Positions 17,806 to 27,701 of a stretch of 64,000 nucleotides of DNA are shown here, piece after piece (within the stretch, counting starts at the first letter, position 1; each line of letters begins with the position of its first letter). Location of the stretch: the NCBI RefSeq assembly GCF_013426895.1, contig NZ_AP023174.1, positions 992,001 through 1,056,000 of the forward strand. The letters run 5' to 3'. A program made the position numbers and the translations under genes. Source of the stretch: Paraburkholderia largidicola (GTDB lineage: Bacteria; Pseudomonadota; Gammaproteobacteria; Burkholderiales; Burkholderiaceae). Below the pieces are notes generated by a model. That model was given only the letters and a program-made list of their open reading frames with translations. It ran no database searches and had not been told where the DNA came from.

Positions 17806-18429
17806 TCATGGTCGTTCGAGGTCGGCGAGTTCCTGCAGTGAATTGATATTGTAAAACGTGCGCTCGTCTGGAAAGGCGACTTCGACCGCCCTGTGGCGTG
17901 CGTACCACGTGCGAACCTTGCGCTCGCCCGCCTGCAGAAAGCCTTCGAGATCGTCGGCTAGCGACGTGCGCACCAGCGCGAAAACGGGGTGGATCGACGT
18001 GTCGCCCTGGGCACTCGTGGTCGTGACAGTCGCGATGCCGGCATCATGCGCGTTTTGGGCATCGAGCGCGGCTGCGAGGCGCACGGCGAGATCGGCCGGC
18101 AAGCCAGGTGTGTCGCATGGCGCCGACAGGACGAACGGCGTGCGCGCCGCGCGCAAACCGGCGAGGAGACCGGCGAGCGGACCAGGGAAATCAGGCAGCG
18201 TGTCGGAGATGACGGTTGCGTGAAATGGCTCGCCCAGTTCCGCGTAGCGCGCCGTGTGCCGGTTCGCGCTGATCAGCAGCGGCCCGGCCTGCGGCGCGAG
18301 ACGCCGCATCACGTGAAGCGCGAGCGGTTCGCCGTGCAGCATCTGCAGGCCTTTGTCGACGCCGCCCATGCGCATGCCGCGTCCGCCGGCGAGCAGCAGG
18401 CCAGTGATGTCGTCGCGCGTGATGCTCAC
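17806..18429 (-). CDS. mobA: molybdenum cofactor guanylyltransferase MobA
   Basis: A 207-residue nucleotidyltransferase that attaches GMP to Mo-molybdopterin. The N-terminal LLLAGGRGMRMGGVDKG is the GTP-binding signature. FPGPLAGLLAGL and SAPCDTPGLPADL mark the active site and metal ligand. The start codon is GTG (18427-18429), 13 bases after the moaA stop, so the two are probably one transcript. A 92-base gap then leads to moeA. Confidence 0.95.
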   Translation of the reverse strand: MSITRDDITGLLLAGGRGMRMGGVDKGLQMLHGEPLALHVMRRLAPQAGPLLISANRHTARYAELGEPFHATVISDTLPDFPGPLAGLLAGLRAARTPFVLSAPCDTPGLPADLAVRLAAALDAQNAHDAGIATVTTTSAQGDTSIHPVFALVRTSLADDLEGFLQAGERKVRTWYARHRAVEVAFPDERTFYNINSLQELADLERP

Positions 18430-18442
18430 TGGAAAGTCCGGC

Positions 18443-19555
18443 TCAGCCGCCGATGTACGACATCTCGACGCGCCGTTCTTCGCGTGTCGTCGTCGATGCC
18501 GCGTTCGCGCTGCCGCGCAGTTGCGAGTAGCGGTCGCCGCGCGCGTGCCAGATGTTGGCGATGGCCGTAGCGATGCCTTCGTCGCTCGTGCCGTTGCGCA
18601 CGAGCGCGCGCAGGTCGTGGCCCGACGAAGCGAACAGGCACAGATACACCTTGCCCTCCGTCGACAGCCGCGCGCGCGTGCAGTCGCCGCAGAACGCGCG
18701 TGTCACGCTGGAAATCACGCCGATTTCGCCGCCGCCGTCTGCGTAGCCCCAGCGCTGCGCGGTTTCGGCGGCGCTGTGCGCTTCGAGCGGCAACAGCGGG
18801 AAGTGCTCGCTGATGCGCGCGACGACGTCCGCCGACGGCAGCACTTCCGTCATGTTCCAGCCGTTCGACGTGCCGACGTCCATGTATTCGATGAAGCGCA
18901 GCACCGCGCCAGAGCCCCTGAAATGCTGCGCCATCGGCACGATTTCGCTGTCGTTCGTGCCGCGCTTGACGACCATATTGACCTTCAGCGGCGCAAGACC
19001 GACCGATTGCGCAACTTCGATACCGTCGAGCACGTCGCGCACCGCAAAGTCCGCGTCGTTCATGCGACGAAACAACGCATCATCGAGTGCGTCGAGGCTA
19101 ACGGTCACGCGGCTCAGGCCGGCGTCTTTCAGGCTGCGCGCCTTGCGCGCGAGCAGCGAACCGTTGGTGGTGAGGGTCAGGTCGAGCGGCTTGCCCGCGG
19201 CCGTCGTCATTCGCGCTAGCCGTTCGATCAGGAATTCGAGGTTCTTGCGCAACAGCGGCTCACCGCCCGTCAGGCGGATTTTCTCGACGCCATGCGCGAC
19301 GAAAATCGTCGCGATCCGCTCGATTTCCTCGAAAGTCAGCAGCGCGCTGTGCGGCAGGAACGAATAGTCCTTGTCGAACACTGCGCGTGGCATGCAGTAG
19401 ACGCACCGGAAGTTGCAGCGGTCCGTGACCGAGATGCGCAAGTCGCGCAGCGGGCGCGACAGCGTATCGGCCAGTTCGCCGCGCGGGGTCCGGACAGGAC
19501 CGGCGACGTCTGGAACGGCGCTGACGTCGGCAACAGGGATGATGCGTCGGGACAT
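18443..19555 (-). CDS. moaA: GTP 3',8-cyclase MoaA
   Basis: A 370-residue radical SAM enzyme for the first step of molybdopterin synthesis. Cys47, Cys51 and Cys54 (CNFRCVYC) bind the SAM cluster. The second cluster uses FCGDC...C near residue 300. [10 protein letters not shown] is the radical SAM GGEP motif. The C-terminus ends in Gly-Gly, required for catalysis in the family. First gene of the moaA-mobA-moeA run; about 100 bases upstream is the rne terminator. Confidence 0.97.
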   Translation of the reverse strand: MSRRIIPVADVSAVPDVAGPVRTPRGELADTLSRPLRDLRISVTDRCNFRCVYCMPRAVFDKDYSFLPHSALLTFEEIERIATIFVAHGVEKIRLTGGEPLLRKNLEFLIERLARMTTAAGKPLDLTLTTNGSLLARKARSLKDAGLSRVTVSLDALDDALFRRMNDADFAVRDVLDGIEVAQSVGLAPLKVNMVVKRGTNDSEIVPMAQHFRGSGAVLRFIEYMDVGTSNGWNMTEVLPSADVVARISEHFPLLPLEAHSAAETAQRWGYADGGGEIGVISSVTRAFCGDCTRARLSTEGKVYLCLFASSGHDLRALVRNGTSDEGIATAIANIWHARGDRYSQLRGSANAASTTTREERRVEMSYIGG

Positions 19556-19648
19556 GATGACATATTTGGGATATCAGACTTCATTCTAGCGGAAGGCCCT
19601 TTCCGTCACAGTAGGGCGAACGCTCGGTGCTGTCAGGCAAGGTACAGC

Positions 19649-19676
19649 AAAAAGCCCGCCTGAAAGGCGGGCTTTT
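19649..19676 (-). terminator. terminator of rne
   Basis: The stem GCCCGCC/GGCGGGC with a 5-base loop carries TTTTT on the minus strand. It lies 42 bases after the rne stop and before moaA. A-tracts on the left make it effective chiefly for leftward transcription. Confidence 0.85.
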
Positions 19677-19717
19677 CGGGTTGCCCGGCGTTACCGCCGG
19701 GCGAAGTTAGCGACCGC

Positions 19718-22700
19718 TTACTGCGGCTGCTTTGCCGTTTCGACCTGTTGCATCGGCGTGGTGTCGGCGGCTGGAAGCGGCTTGCGCTCGCGCGGTGCGC
19801 GGGCGGGTTTCACCGCTTGCGCGGCGGCTTCCTGCGCGACGCGCAGCTTGTCCGAGTCGGTGTTGACCCAGACGAGGCCGGCGCTTGCCAGCATCGCTTC
19901 GAGGTTTTCCGTCGGGCGGCCGGCCGATGCGCCGTTCGGGCGAACGGGTTGCGGCTCGGCTGCTGCGGCGACCGGCGCGGCTTGCGTTGCGGGTTCCGTT
20001 ATGACCGGTTCCGCTGCGGGGTGCGCTTGCGCGACATCCGCGACGGGTTCCGCGACTGGCTGAACCACGGGCTCGGCGGCGGCCTGAACAACGGGCTCGG
20101 CGACGGGCTGGGTTGCAACGGGCGCTTCGACCACCGGTTGCGCTTCTACAGCAGGCGCTGCCGGAGCCGCTGCGACCGCCTCGATCACAGGCTCGACGAC
20201 GACGGGCGCTTCGGCGGGTGCTGCCGCGACGGTTTCGACCGGCGCAGGCACTTCAACGGGAGCTTGCGTCGTGGCGACAGGTGCAACGGCTTGCGGCTCG
20301 ACAACTGCGGGTTCTTCGACGGCTACTTCCGTGTGCGTCGGTGCAGGTGCCTGATCGGCAGGCACGACGGCTTCCGCCTTTGCAGCCTTTTCGACGGCGA
20401 GAGCCGGCGTTTCAGCCGATGCATGCAGCTCGCTGACCACGGCGGCGCCCGTCGCGACGGCTGCCACGACGACCTCGACCGGCTTCACTTCCTGTGCCGG
20501 CTGCTGTTGCGCCGCCTCGACCGCTTGCGGCTGCGCTTCGTGACGGCCCGTGTGTTCCGGCGCGCGCACAGGCGTTTCCGCCGATGCTGCCACAGCCGTT
20601 TCACCTTCCGCTTCCGCGACATCGGCAGCCGTATTCACGTTCACGCCTTCCTCGTCACGCTCGCGACGGCCACCACGGCGACCGCGACGGCGACGACGAC
20701 GCTCTTCGCCATCACGCGCATCGTCGATGGGAGCAGCGCCGCCCATCAGATTCGCTTGCGCCTGTGCGGCGACATCGGCCTGAGCCTCGTTCTGGCTCAG
20801 CGCGTCGGCTGCTTCGGGTTGCTGCTTGCGACGTTCACCACGCTCGGCGCGTTCGCCACGTTCACGGCGCTCGCCACGCTCCACCCGATCCTGGCGTTCC
20901 TGACGCTCGCCGCGCGTTGCCTCAGCGGTTTCTCCGCGTTCCGCACGATCCTGACCGCGTTCGACGCGCTCCGGACGTGCCTCGCGCGGTTCACGTGCTT
21001 CACGTGGCTCACGGCCTTCGCGCGGTTCGCGGCCGCCGCGCGGTTCGCGTGCTTCACGCGGTTCGCGTTCCTGACGTTCGCCGCGCTGCGCCGGCTGGCC
21101 TTGACGGCCTTGCGTTGCCGCGCCTTCGCCACGGCCCGCCGCGTCGCGGCCACCACCTGCGCCGTTGCGACGGTTGCGGTTGCGATCGCCGCCGCGTTCG
21201 CCCGTGCGCTCACCGCGCTCGGTGCGTTCGCCGCGCGCGGGCTTCGCCGTTTTCTCGACAGGTGCGGGCGCGGGAGCGGGAGCCGCCGGTTGCACACCGA
21301 ACAGACCCTTCAGCCAGCCGATGAAGCCGCCCGTGGCGGGCTTGACTTCGACCGTGGCGGCGGTGGGGGCCGGCGTGCGCACCGGTGCGCTAGGCGCCGG
21401 CTTCTCGGGCGTGATGCCCTTGACGGCAGCTTCCTGCTTCGGCTTCACCTCTTCAGCGCGCTTGCTGTAGCCCGTTTCGGATTCCAGTTCGCGGGCGGCT
21501 TCTTCGGCCATCTTCCACGACGCGCGCGGATCGTCGAGACGCGCGTCGTCGTGACGCAGACGCTCGAGCTTGTAATGCGGCGTGTCGAGGTGCTTGTTCG
21601 GCACCAGCACGACGTTGACCTTGAAGCGCGACTCGATCTTGTTGATTTCCGAGCGCTTTTCGTTGAGCAGGAAGGCCGTGACTTCGACGGGCACCTGGCA
21701 GTGGATTGCCGCGGTGTTTTCCTTCATCGCTTCTTCCTGAATGATCCGCAGCACTTGCAGCGCGGACGATTCGGTATCGCGGATGTGACCCGTGCCGTTA
21801 CAGCGCGGGCAGGTGACGTGGCTGCCTTCCGACAGTGCCGGACGCAGACGCTGGCGCGACAGTTCCATCAGGCCGAAGCGCGAGATCTTGCCCATCTGGA
21901 CACGCGCGCGGTCGTGCTTGAGCGCGTCTTTCAGGCGCTGCTCGACTTCGCGCTGGCTCTTGGCCGACTCCATGTCGATGAAGTCGATCACGATCAGGCC
22001 GCCCAGGTCGCGCAGACGCAGCTGGCGCGCGACTTCGTCGGCGGCTTCGAGGTTCGTGCGCGTGGCCGTTTCCTCGATGTCGGCGCCCTTGGTGGCGCGC
22101 GCCGAGTTCACGTCGATCGCGACGAGCGCTTCCGTGTGGTCGATCACGATCGCGCCACCCGACGGCAGCGGCACCGTGCGCGAGTACGCGGTCTCGATCT
22201 GGTGTTCGATCTGGAAACGCGAGAAAAGCGGCACGTCGTCGTGATACCGCTTCACCTTGTTGACATTGTCCGGCATCACGATGTCCATGAAGGCGCGTGC
22301 CTGGTCATGGATTTCCGTGGTGTCGATGAGGATTTCGCCGATATCCGGCTGGAAGTAGTCGCGAATCGCGCGGATCACGAGGCTCGATTCGAGATAGATC
22401 AGCATCGGCTGACCTTGCGAACCGCTTTGCGACGCGGCTTCGATTGCGCGCCACAGCTGCATCAGGTAGTTCAGGTCCCACTGCAGCTCTTCCGCGCTGC
22501 GGCCAATCCCGGCAGTGCGCGCGATGATGCTCATGCCTTCCGGCAATTGCAGCTGCGACATCGTTTCGCGCAGTTCCTGACGGTCGTCGCCTTCGATCCG
22601 GCGCGACACGCCGCCGCCGCGCGGATTGTTCGGCATCAGCACGAGGTAGCGGCCGGCGAGCGAGATGAACGTGGTGAGGGCCGCGCCCTTGTTGCCGCGT

Positions 22701-23020
22701 TCTTCCTTCTCGACCTGAACGATCAGTTCCTGGCCTTCCTTGAGGGCGTCCTGGATGCGCGCGGAGCGCATGTCGATGCCTTCGCGGAAGTACTGGCGGG
22801 CGACTTCCTTGAACGGGAGAAAACCATGGCGGTCTTCGCCGTAGTTGACGAAACAGGCTTCGAGCGACGGCTCGATGCGCGTCACGATCCCCTTGTAGAT
22901 ATTGCCTTTGCGCTGTTCGCGCCCGGCGGTTTCGATGTCGATGTCGATGAGTTTTTGCCCATCGACGATGGCGACGCGCAGTTCTTCCTGCTGCGTCGCA
23001 TTAAACAACATGCGTTTCAT
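19718..23020 (-). CDS. rne: ribonuclease E
   Basis: A 1100-residue endoribonuclease central to mRNA decay and rRNA/tRNA maturation. It has an N-terminal S1 domain (about 35-120). The DNase I-like catalytic part carries the metal-binding Asp in [13 protein letters not shown] and in [14 protein letters not shown], followed by the Zn-link CPRCNGTG near residue 405. From about 510 the tail is disordered: an Arg/Glu/Pro repeat region (about 640-760), [15 protein letters not shown], and a long Ala/Pro/Val/Glu stretch (about 800-1030). Near the end, [14 protein letters not shown] may be a partner-binding motif (inference). The tail is the usual degradosome scaffold. E. coli RNase E is 1061 residues. 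Confidence 0.97.
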   Translation of the reverse strand: MKRMLFNATQQEELRVAIVDGQKLIDIDIETAGREQRKGNIYKGIVTRIEPSLEACFVNYGEDRHGFLPFKEVARQYFREGIDMRSARIQDALKEGQELIVQVEKEERGNKGAALTTFISLAGRYLVLMPNNPRGGGVSRRIEGDDRQELRETMSQLQLPEGMSIIARTAGIGRSAEELQWDLNYLMQLWRAIEAASQSGSQGQPMLIYLESSLVIRAIRDYFQPDIGEILIDTTEIHDQARAFMDIVMPDNVNKVKRYHDDVPLFSRFQIEHQIETAYSRTVPLPSGGAIVIDHTEALVAIDVNSARATKGADIEETATRTNLEAADEVARQLRLRDLGGLIVIDFIDMESAKSQREVEQRLKDALKHDRARVQMGKISRFGLMELSRQRLRPALSEGSHVTCPRCNGTGHIRDTESSALQVLRIIQEEAMKENTAAIHCQVPVEVTAFLLNEKRSEINKIESRFKVNVVLVPNKHLDTPHYKLERLRHDDARLDDPRASWKMAEEAARELESETGYSKRAEEVKPKQEAAVKGITPEKPAPSAPVRTPAPTAATVEVKPATGGFIGWLKGLFGVQPAAPAPAPAPVEKTAKPARGERTERGERTGERGGDRNRNRRNGAGGGRDAAGRGEGAATQGRQGQPAQRGERQEREPREAREPRGGREPREGREPREAREPREARPERVERGQDRAERGETAEATRGERQERQDRVERGERRERGERAERGERRKQQPEAADALSQNEAQADVAAQAQANLMGGAAPIDDARDGEERRRRRRGRRGGRRERDEEGVNVNTAADVAEAEGETAVAASAETPVRAPEHTGRHEAQPQAVEAAQQQPAQEVKPVEVVVAAVATGAAVVSELHASAETPALAVEKAAKAEAVVPADQAPAPTHTEVAVEEPAVVEPQAVAPVATTQAPVEVPAPVETVAAAPAEAPVVVEPVIEAVAAAPAAPAVEAQPVVEAPVATQPVAEPVVQAAAEPVVQPVAEPVADVAQAHPAAEPVITEPATQAAPVAAAAEPQPVRPNGASAGRPTENLEAMLASAGLVWVNTDSDKLRVAQEAAAQAVKPARAPRERKPLPAADTTPMQQVETAKQPQ

Positions 23021-23773
23021 TGAACGGCTCCAGAGCGGCTCTGCCTGTCCAGCCGACGGCGCACGGGAACGAACCCGGCCGACGGCTTGGGCAGCGGCAT
23101 GCCGCGCCTTATTGTGTTTTCACAAGCACGCTGGAGCGGGAAAGATGGCGGGAGAATTGCCTGATATGGGCGCCGTCTCCAATAAATGGACGCGCAGCCG
23201 CAGGGCACATGCGAACACGGCTTCAAATAATGGCCCGACACGCCGCGGGTCCTGGCAGCCGACTAGCATAAGCCTTCGTCCACGTGCACCGGCGCGCCAG
23301 TTGGGCGCGCGTCCGGACACGTTCGAAGGCTGCGGTCTTGCCGCAGCGGGCAGACTCGCTCACTGCGCGTGCCTGTCCCGCTCGGGGTGTCTCGCCTCAT
23401 TTTGACGTCGCCATGTCCTGCACTCTCCGCAGGACGACTCGGGCGCACGCCGTATTTTCGCCACCGGCCGCTTCGCGCTTAAGGGACATGAAAGCCGCCC
23501 TTGCCGAAGCTCGCCAGTCAAATTCTTTTTGACCAAAATTCCGTTACCGACGGTGCCGACTGTGACCGAACGTGCCTGTGGGCGCCGTCCCTGCCGTGTC
23601 GTGCATCGTGCGTGCAACTTGTTGCATCTCATTTTCAGGGCGAGCAACCAGCCCCCGGCGCAAGTAAAATGACGTTTTATCGCTTGCACCTGCGCAATCC
23701 ACCCGCGATTCGGTTTAAGGCGCCGATCCTATATAGTCGGCCACCGCAGACTGCTGGGCAAATTATATTCAGA
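23021..23773. other. long divergent intergenic region, rne / rluC
   Basis: A 753-base stretch without a credible gene. In other proteobacteria rne has a long structured 5' leader through which RNase E autoregulates; the left part of this gap could play that role (inference). A perfect GTCAAA-N5-TTTGAC inverted repeat lies at 23517-23533. A TATAGT at 23732-23737 is a possible rluC -10, but no good -35 is found. Open frames here are Arg/Ala-rich and lack ribosome binding sites. Confidence 0.5.
23517..23533. repeat. 17-bp inverted repeat, possible operator
   Basis: GTCAAA and TTTGAC are perfectly paired around a 5-base spacer (TTCTT). It lies in the rne/rluC gap, about 240 bases before rluC and about 500 bases upstream of rne. 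No T-tract follows, so it is not a terminator. Confidence 0.35.
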
Positions 23774-24826
23774 ATGAAAGAGTTAGGCAAAATATCCCAG
23801 AAATCGGTGACGAGCCCCGTTGCAAGCGATCAGGTGTCGATGATCGAAATCGACGACAGCGCGGCCGGTCAGCGGATCGACAACTTCCTGTTGCGCGTCT
23901 GTAAGGGCGTGCCGAAAAGTCATATTTATCGGATTCTGCGCAGCGGCGAAGTGCGTGTGAACAAGGGCCGGGTGGACGCGCAGTACCGTCTCGCCTTCGG
24001 CGATCTGGTGCGCGTGCCGCCCATTCGGGTCGCCAAGGCGGACGAGGCGGTGCACGCGCCCGTACCCTCCGCGCATTTCGAGATCCTGTTCGAAGACGAG
24101 CACATGCTCGTGATCGACAAGCCGGCCGGCGTCGCCGTGCATGGCGGCAGCGGGGTCGCGTTCGGCGTGATCGAACAGTTGCGGGCGGCGCGTCCCCAGG
24201 CGAAGTTTCTGGAACTGGTGCACCGGCTGGATCGCGAGACGTCGGGCGTGCTGATGCTCGCGAAAAAGCGCGCGGCGCTCGTGAATCTGCACGAGCAGAT
24301 CCGCGAAAACCGGATGGACAAGCGCTATTACGCGTGCGTGCACGGCGAATGGGCGAGCGACTGGGGCCGCCGGCGTGCCGTGAAGGAGCCGCTGCACAAA
24401 TATCTGCTGCCGGACGGCGAGCGGCGTGTGCGCGTGCAGCCGGACGGGTTGCCATCGCACACTATTTTCAATCTCATCGACCGCTGGCCCGGTTACGCGT
24501 TGCTCGAAGCGGAACTGAAAACGGGGCGGACCCATCAGATTCGTGTTCATCTGGCGCATCTGGGGTTGCCGATCGTTGGCGACGCCAAATACGGCGATTT
24601 CGCGCTGAACAAGGCGCTGGCTCGCGCGAACGCGCAGCCGGGGCTCAAACGGATGTTCTTGCACGCATACCGGCTTAAGCTGACGCACCCGGCAACGGGC
24701 GACACGATACAGTTCGAGGCGCCACTGCCGGCAGACTGCAAGCGGTTCATTGCGCAACTTGCCGGGATGGCGAACGCCGGAACGCCGCACGAACCATCAC
24801 AAACCGAGACGAAAACGCATGGCTAG
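23774..24826 (+). CDS. rluC: 23S rRNA pseudouridine(955/2504/2580) synthase RluC
   Basis: A 350-residue RluA-family pseudouridine synthase. An S4 domain (about 33-90) is followed by the catalytic domain with HRLDRETSGV, catalytic Asp153. ELKTGRTHQIRVHLAHLGLPIVGDAKYG is the conserved C-terminal motif. Length is somewhat above E. coli RluC (319). The ATG at 23774 is the first credible start; the longer frame to 23501 has no family similarity. The stop overlaps the next gene by 8 bases. Confidence 0.95.
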   Translation: MKELGKISQKSVTSPVASDQVSMIEIDDSAAGQRIDNFLLRVCKGVPKSHIYRILRSGEVRVNKGRVDAQYRLAFGDLVRVPPIRVAKADEAVHAPVPSAHFEILFEDEHMLVIDKPAGVAVHGGSGVAFGVIEQLRAARPQAKFLELVHRLDRETSGVLMLAKKRAALVNLHEQIRENRMDKRYYACVHGEWASDWGRRRAVKEPLHKYLLPDGERRVRVQPDGLPSHTIFNLIDRWPGYALLEAELKTGRTHQIRVHLAHLGLPIVGDAKYGDFALNKALARANAQPGLKRMFLHAYRLKLTHPATGDTIQFEAPLPADCKRFIAQLAGMANAGTPHEPSQTETKTHG

Positions 24827-25478
24827 AGAGCAATTTGACCTGATCGTGTTCGATTGGGACGGCACGTTGATGGACTCGACCGTCCACATCACACGCAGCA
24901 TTCAGGCGGCCTGCCGCGATCTCGGACTGCCCGTGCCGGCTGACGAGGCTGCGAGCTTCGTGATCGGCCTGGGGTTGCGGGACGCGCTGCAGATCGCCGC
25001 GCCGACGCTCGATCCGTCCGACTATCCGCGCCTTGCCGAGCGCTATCGCTTTCACTATCTGGTGAAGGATCAGACGACGGAACTGTTTGCGGGTGTGCGC
25101 GAGATGCTCGCCGATCTGCGCGATCAGGGCTATCTGCTCGCAATCGCGACGGGGAAGAGTCGCGTCGGCCTGAACCGCGCGCTCGATCAGGTGCGGCTCA
25201 CGAGTCTTTTCGACGGCACGCGCTGCGCCGATGAAACGTTCTCGAAACCGCATCCGGCCATGCTGCAGGAACTGACGCGTGAACTGGGGCAGGATCCCGT
25301 GCGCACGGTGATGATCGGCGATACCACGCACGATCTTCAGATGGCGATCAATGCGGGCGTGTCGGGCATCGGCGTCACGTACGGCGCGCATCCTGCGGAT
25401 TCGTTGACGGCGCTGGAGCCGAAATTCGTTGCGGACAGTATCGCGTCGCTGTCGGGCTGGCTTCGGGAGCACGCATGA
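24819..25478 (+). CDS. HAD-IA hydrolase, phosphoglycolate phosphatase-like
   Basis: A 219-residue phosphatase. Motif I is VFDWDGTLMDS with the nucleophile Asp; motif II is AIATGKSR; motif III/IV is KPHPAM followed by VMIGDTTHDLQMAINAG. A helical cap lies between motifs I and II. Phosphoglycolate or a related phosphate ester is the usual substrate, but this is inferred. The ATG lies 8 bases inside rluC and the stop overlaps the Rieske gene by 4, so rluC, this gene and the Rieske gene form a tight unit. Confidence 0.9.
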   Translation: MAREQFDLIVFDWDGTLMDSTVHITRSIQAACRDLGLPVPADEAASFVIGLGLRDALQIAAPTLDPSDYPRLAERYRFHYLVKDQTTELFAGVREMLADLRDQGYLLAIATGKSRVGLNRALDQVRLTSLFDGTRCADETFSKPHPAMLQELTRELGQDPVRTVMIGDTTHDLQMAINAGVSGIGVTYGAHPADSLTALEPKFVADSIASLSGWLREHA

Positions 25479-25867
25479 CGGACGCGGCGCAGGAGGCGGT
25501 GCGCGTTTGCGCATCCGAAGAACTCGTCGACGGCGGCGCGGGCGTGCGCCGCGAGGCGACGTACGCGGGCGGTGATGCCGTGGTGTTCTTCGTCCGCTAT
25601 GACGGCGTGGCGTATGGCTACCTGAACCGTTGCGCGCACGTGCCTATGGAACTGGACTGGAACGAAGGACAGTTCTTCGAATCGTCCGGCTTATACTTGA
25701 TGTGCGCGACGCATGGCGCGATTTATGCGCCGGATACCGGCAAGTGCGTCGGCGGTCCGTGCCGCGGCGGCAGGCTTCGCCCAGTCCGCGTCGACGAGCG
25801 CGACACGCCTGAAGGCCGCACTGTGTTCTGGCTTCCGGACGCCGACCTGCGTCCTGCATCCGCCTGA
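25475..25867 (+). CDS. Rieske [2Fe-2S] domain protein
   Basis: A 130-residue single-domain Rieske protein. The cluster ligands are Cys53/His55 (RCAHVP) and Cys77/His80 (CATHGAIY). The second box is followed by the expected GKCVGGPCRGG loop. There is no signal peptide or membrane anchor, so it is a soluble cytoplasmic electron carrier or an oxygenase-type ferredoxin. The partner is unknown; no oxygenase gene is nearby. Translation is coupled to the HAD gene (ATGA overlap). Confidence 0.9.
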   Translation: MTDAAQEAVRVCASEELVDGGAGVRREATYAGGDAVVFFVRYDGVAYGYLNRCAHVPMELDWNEGQFFESSGLYLMCATHGAIYAPDTGKCVGGPCRGGRLRPVRVDERDTPEGRTVFWLPDADLRPASA

Positions 25868-25915
25868 TTTTCCAGGCATCATTTTCCCAAACCTCGTTTT
25901 TTCCGGCGGCAACGC

Positions 25916-26926
25916 ATGTCCGACAATCTGACTCCCGATCCGAACGAACCGGCTGCAACGGGCCGCGAGCCGCGCCGGGTGCCCGCCGACGAGCCGAACT
26001 GGGAGCGTGCCGCGCTCGAACGGATTGCGCTGGCCGCCGTCAACGAGCAACGCGCAGCCCGACGCTGGCGCATCTTTTTTCGTTTCCTGTTTCTCGGCGT
26101 GCTGGTCCTGGTTGCATGGGCTGTGCTGGATTTCAGCGGCGAGAAGGTTGCAACCACGGGTCGGCACTCGGCTCTCGTGACACTTGAGGGCGAGATATCC
26201 TCCGATACCAACGCAAACGCGGAAGATGTCGACGCTGCGCTGGCGAGCGCGTTCGATGACGCGGGCACTGCTGGCGTGATCTTGCGCTGCAACAGCCCGG
26301 GCGGCAGTCCGGTTCAGGCTGGGATCATTTACCGCGAAATCCGGCGATTGCGGGCCAAATATCCGTCTATTCCGCTCTACGTCGTCGTGAGCGACATGTG
26401 CGCATCCGGCGGCTACTACGCCGCGGCGGCTGCCGACAAGATTTATGTGGACAAGGCCAGCATCGTCGGCTCGATCGGCGTGCTGATGGATGGCTTCGGC
26501 TTCACCGGCTTGATGGACAAGTTGGGCATTCAACGCAGAATGCGCACTTCCGGTGAGAACAAGGGCTTTTACGATCCGTTCTCGCCCGATACGCCGAAGA
26601 TGGATGAACATGCGCAAGCGATGCTGGATGAGATCCACGCGCAGTTCATCGATGCCGTGAAGCAGGGTCGCGGCAAGCGCCTTCAGGAATCGCAGGATAT
26701 CTTCTCCGGTCTGTTCTGGACGGGTGAAAAGAGCGTCGAGTTGGGCCTCGCGGACGGTTTCGGCGACACCGATTACGTCGCGCGCGAAATCATCAAGGCG
26801 CCCGACGTCGTCGACTACACGGTGAAGGAGAGCATCACCGACCGCGTCGCGCGCAAGTTCGGCGCGGCCGTCGGCAACGGCGCCGTGCACGCGATGGCGG
26901 CGATCGGCAGGTTGAATCTGCGATAA
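25916..26926 (+). CDS. sppA: S49 family signal peptide peptidase SppA
   Basis: A 336-residue membrane-anchored protease that degrades cleaved signal peptides. A cytoplasmic N-terminus is followed by one membrane helix (about residues 53-71) and a periplasmic S49 domain. Ser164 (CASGGYY) is the nucleophile. Lys216 (ENKGFYDP), 52 residues later, fits the catalytic lysine spacing of short SppA enzymes. Length matches the short (Bacillus-type) form rather than the 618-residue E. coli form. It follows the Rieske gene by 48 bases. Confidence 0.92.
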   Translation: MSDNLTPDPNEPAATGREPRRVPADEPNWERAALERIALAAVNEQRAARRWRIFFRFLFLGVLVLVAWAVLDFSGEKVATTGRHSALVTLEGEISSDTNANAEDVDAALASAFDDAGTAGVILRCNSPGGSPVQAGIIYREIRRLRAKYPSIPLYVVVSDMCASGGYYAAAAADKIYVDKASIVGSIGVLMDGFGFTGLMDKLGIQRRMRTSGENKGFYDPFSPDTPKMDEHAQAMLDEIHAQFIDAVKQGRGKRLQESQDIFSGLFWTGEKSVELGLADGFGDTDYVAREIIKAPDVVDYTVKESITDRVARKFGAAVGNGAVHAMAAIGRLNLR

Positions 26927-26981
26927 GGCGGTCTCCGGCGGTGGCCCGGCCCAAGGCTTGGCAGGCCACCGTTTCCCCGAC

Positions 26982-27701
26982 TTAGGTCGCCAGAATCAGA
27001 AAGATTGCCGGACGTTTGTGGAGATCCAGTGCCGGCCTTTTCTTCCAGTCGGCAACTGTCCGGCTCACGATCGTTTCGCTTTCCAGCGTCAGATCCACGG
27101 CGACGCAAACGAGCGTCGACGGCGCGCAGGTCGCAATCAGCGTGTCCAGCAGTGCGCGGTTTCGGTAAGGCGTCTCGATGAAAATCTGCGTCTGGTTGCC
27201 TTTGCGCGACTGCTGTTCGAGGTCGCGCAGACGCTTTGCGCGCTCGTTCGCATCGACGGGCAGGTAGCCGTGAAACGCAAAGCTCTGGCCGTTCAATCCC
27301 GACGCCATCAGCGCGAGCAGGATCGAACTCGGCCCGACGAATGGCACCACCTTTACGCCGCGCTCGTGCGCGCGCCGCACGAGCAGCGCGCCCGGATCGG
27401 CGACGGCCGGGCAGCCGGCTTCGGACACAAGTCCGGCGTCCGTCCCGGCGAGCACCGGCGCCAGCAGTTTGTCGATTTCTCCGGCCGGCGTGTTGACGTT
27501 CAATTCGCGAATTTCGATTTCCTGGATCGGCCGCTCTGTGCCGACTTTTTTCAGGAAAGCGCGCGTCGTTTTGGCGTTCTCGCCTATGTAATAGTGCAGG
27601 GCCGCCGCGCGAGCGCGAACGGGTGCCGGCAGAACGGCGTCCAGCGCGGCGGCGTCGCCGTCGCCGAGTGTGTTCGGAATCAGATAGAGAATGCCGCTCA
27701 T
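26982..27701 (-). CDS. SAM-dependent methyltransferase, RsmI/tetrapyrrole methylase family
   Basis: A 239-residue protein related to the 16S rRNA methyltransferase RsmI. It shows LYLIPNTLGD at the start, DAGLVSEAGCPAVADPGALLVRRA (SAM-binding region), VVPFVGPSSILLALMASGL and QIFIETPYRN. It is shorter than RsmI (about 286) and the N-terminal motif differs, so it is a paralogue group and the target is uncertain. The ATG at 27701 follows GGAGG and overlaps the maf stop by 4 bases. Confidence 0.87.
   Translation of the reverse strand: MSGILYLIPNTLGDGDAAALDAVLPAPVRARAAALHYYIGENAKTTRAFLKKVGTERPIQEIEIRELNVNTPAGEIDKLLAPVLAGTDAGLVSEAGCPAVADPGALLVRRAHERGVKVVPFVGPSSILLALMASGLNGQSFAFHGYLPVDANERAKRLRDLEQQSRKGNQTQIFIETPYRNRALLDTLIATCAPSTLVCVAVDLTLESETIVSRTVADWKKRPALDLHKRPAIFLILAT

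Noticed and set aside
19748..23023. 1091-codon open frame antisense to rne
   Set aside because: Long antisense frames are expected opposite high-GC genes with strong third-position bias; the peptide is Arg/Cys/Phe-rich low complexity with no domain, and rne on the other strand is certain.
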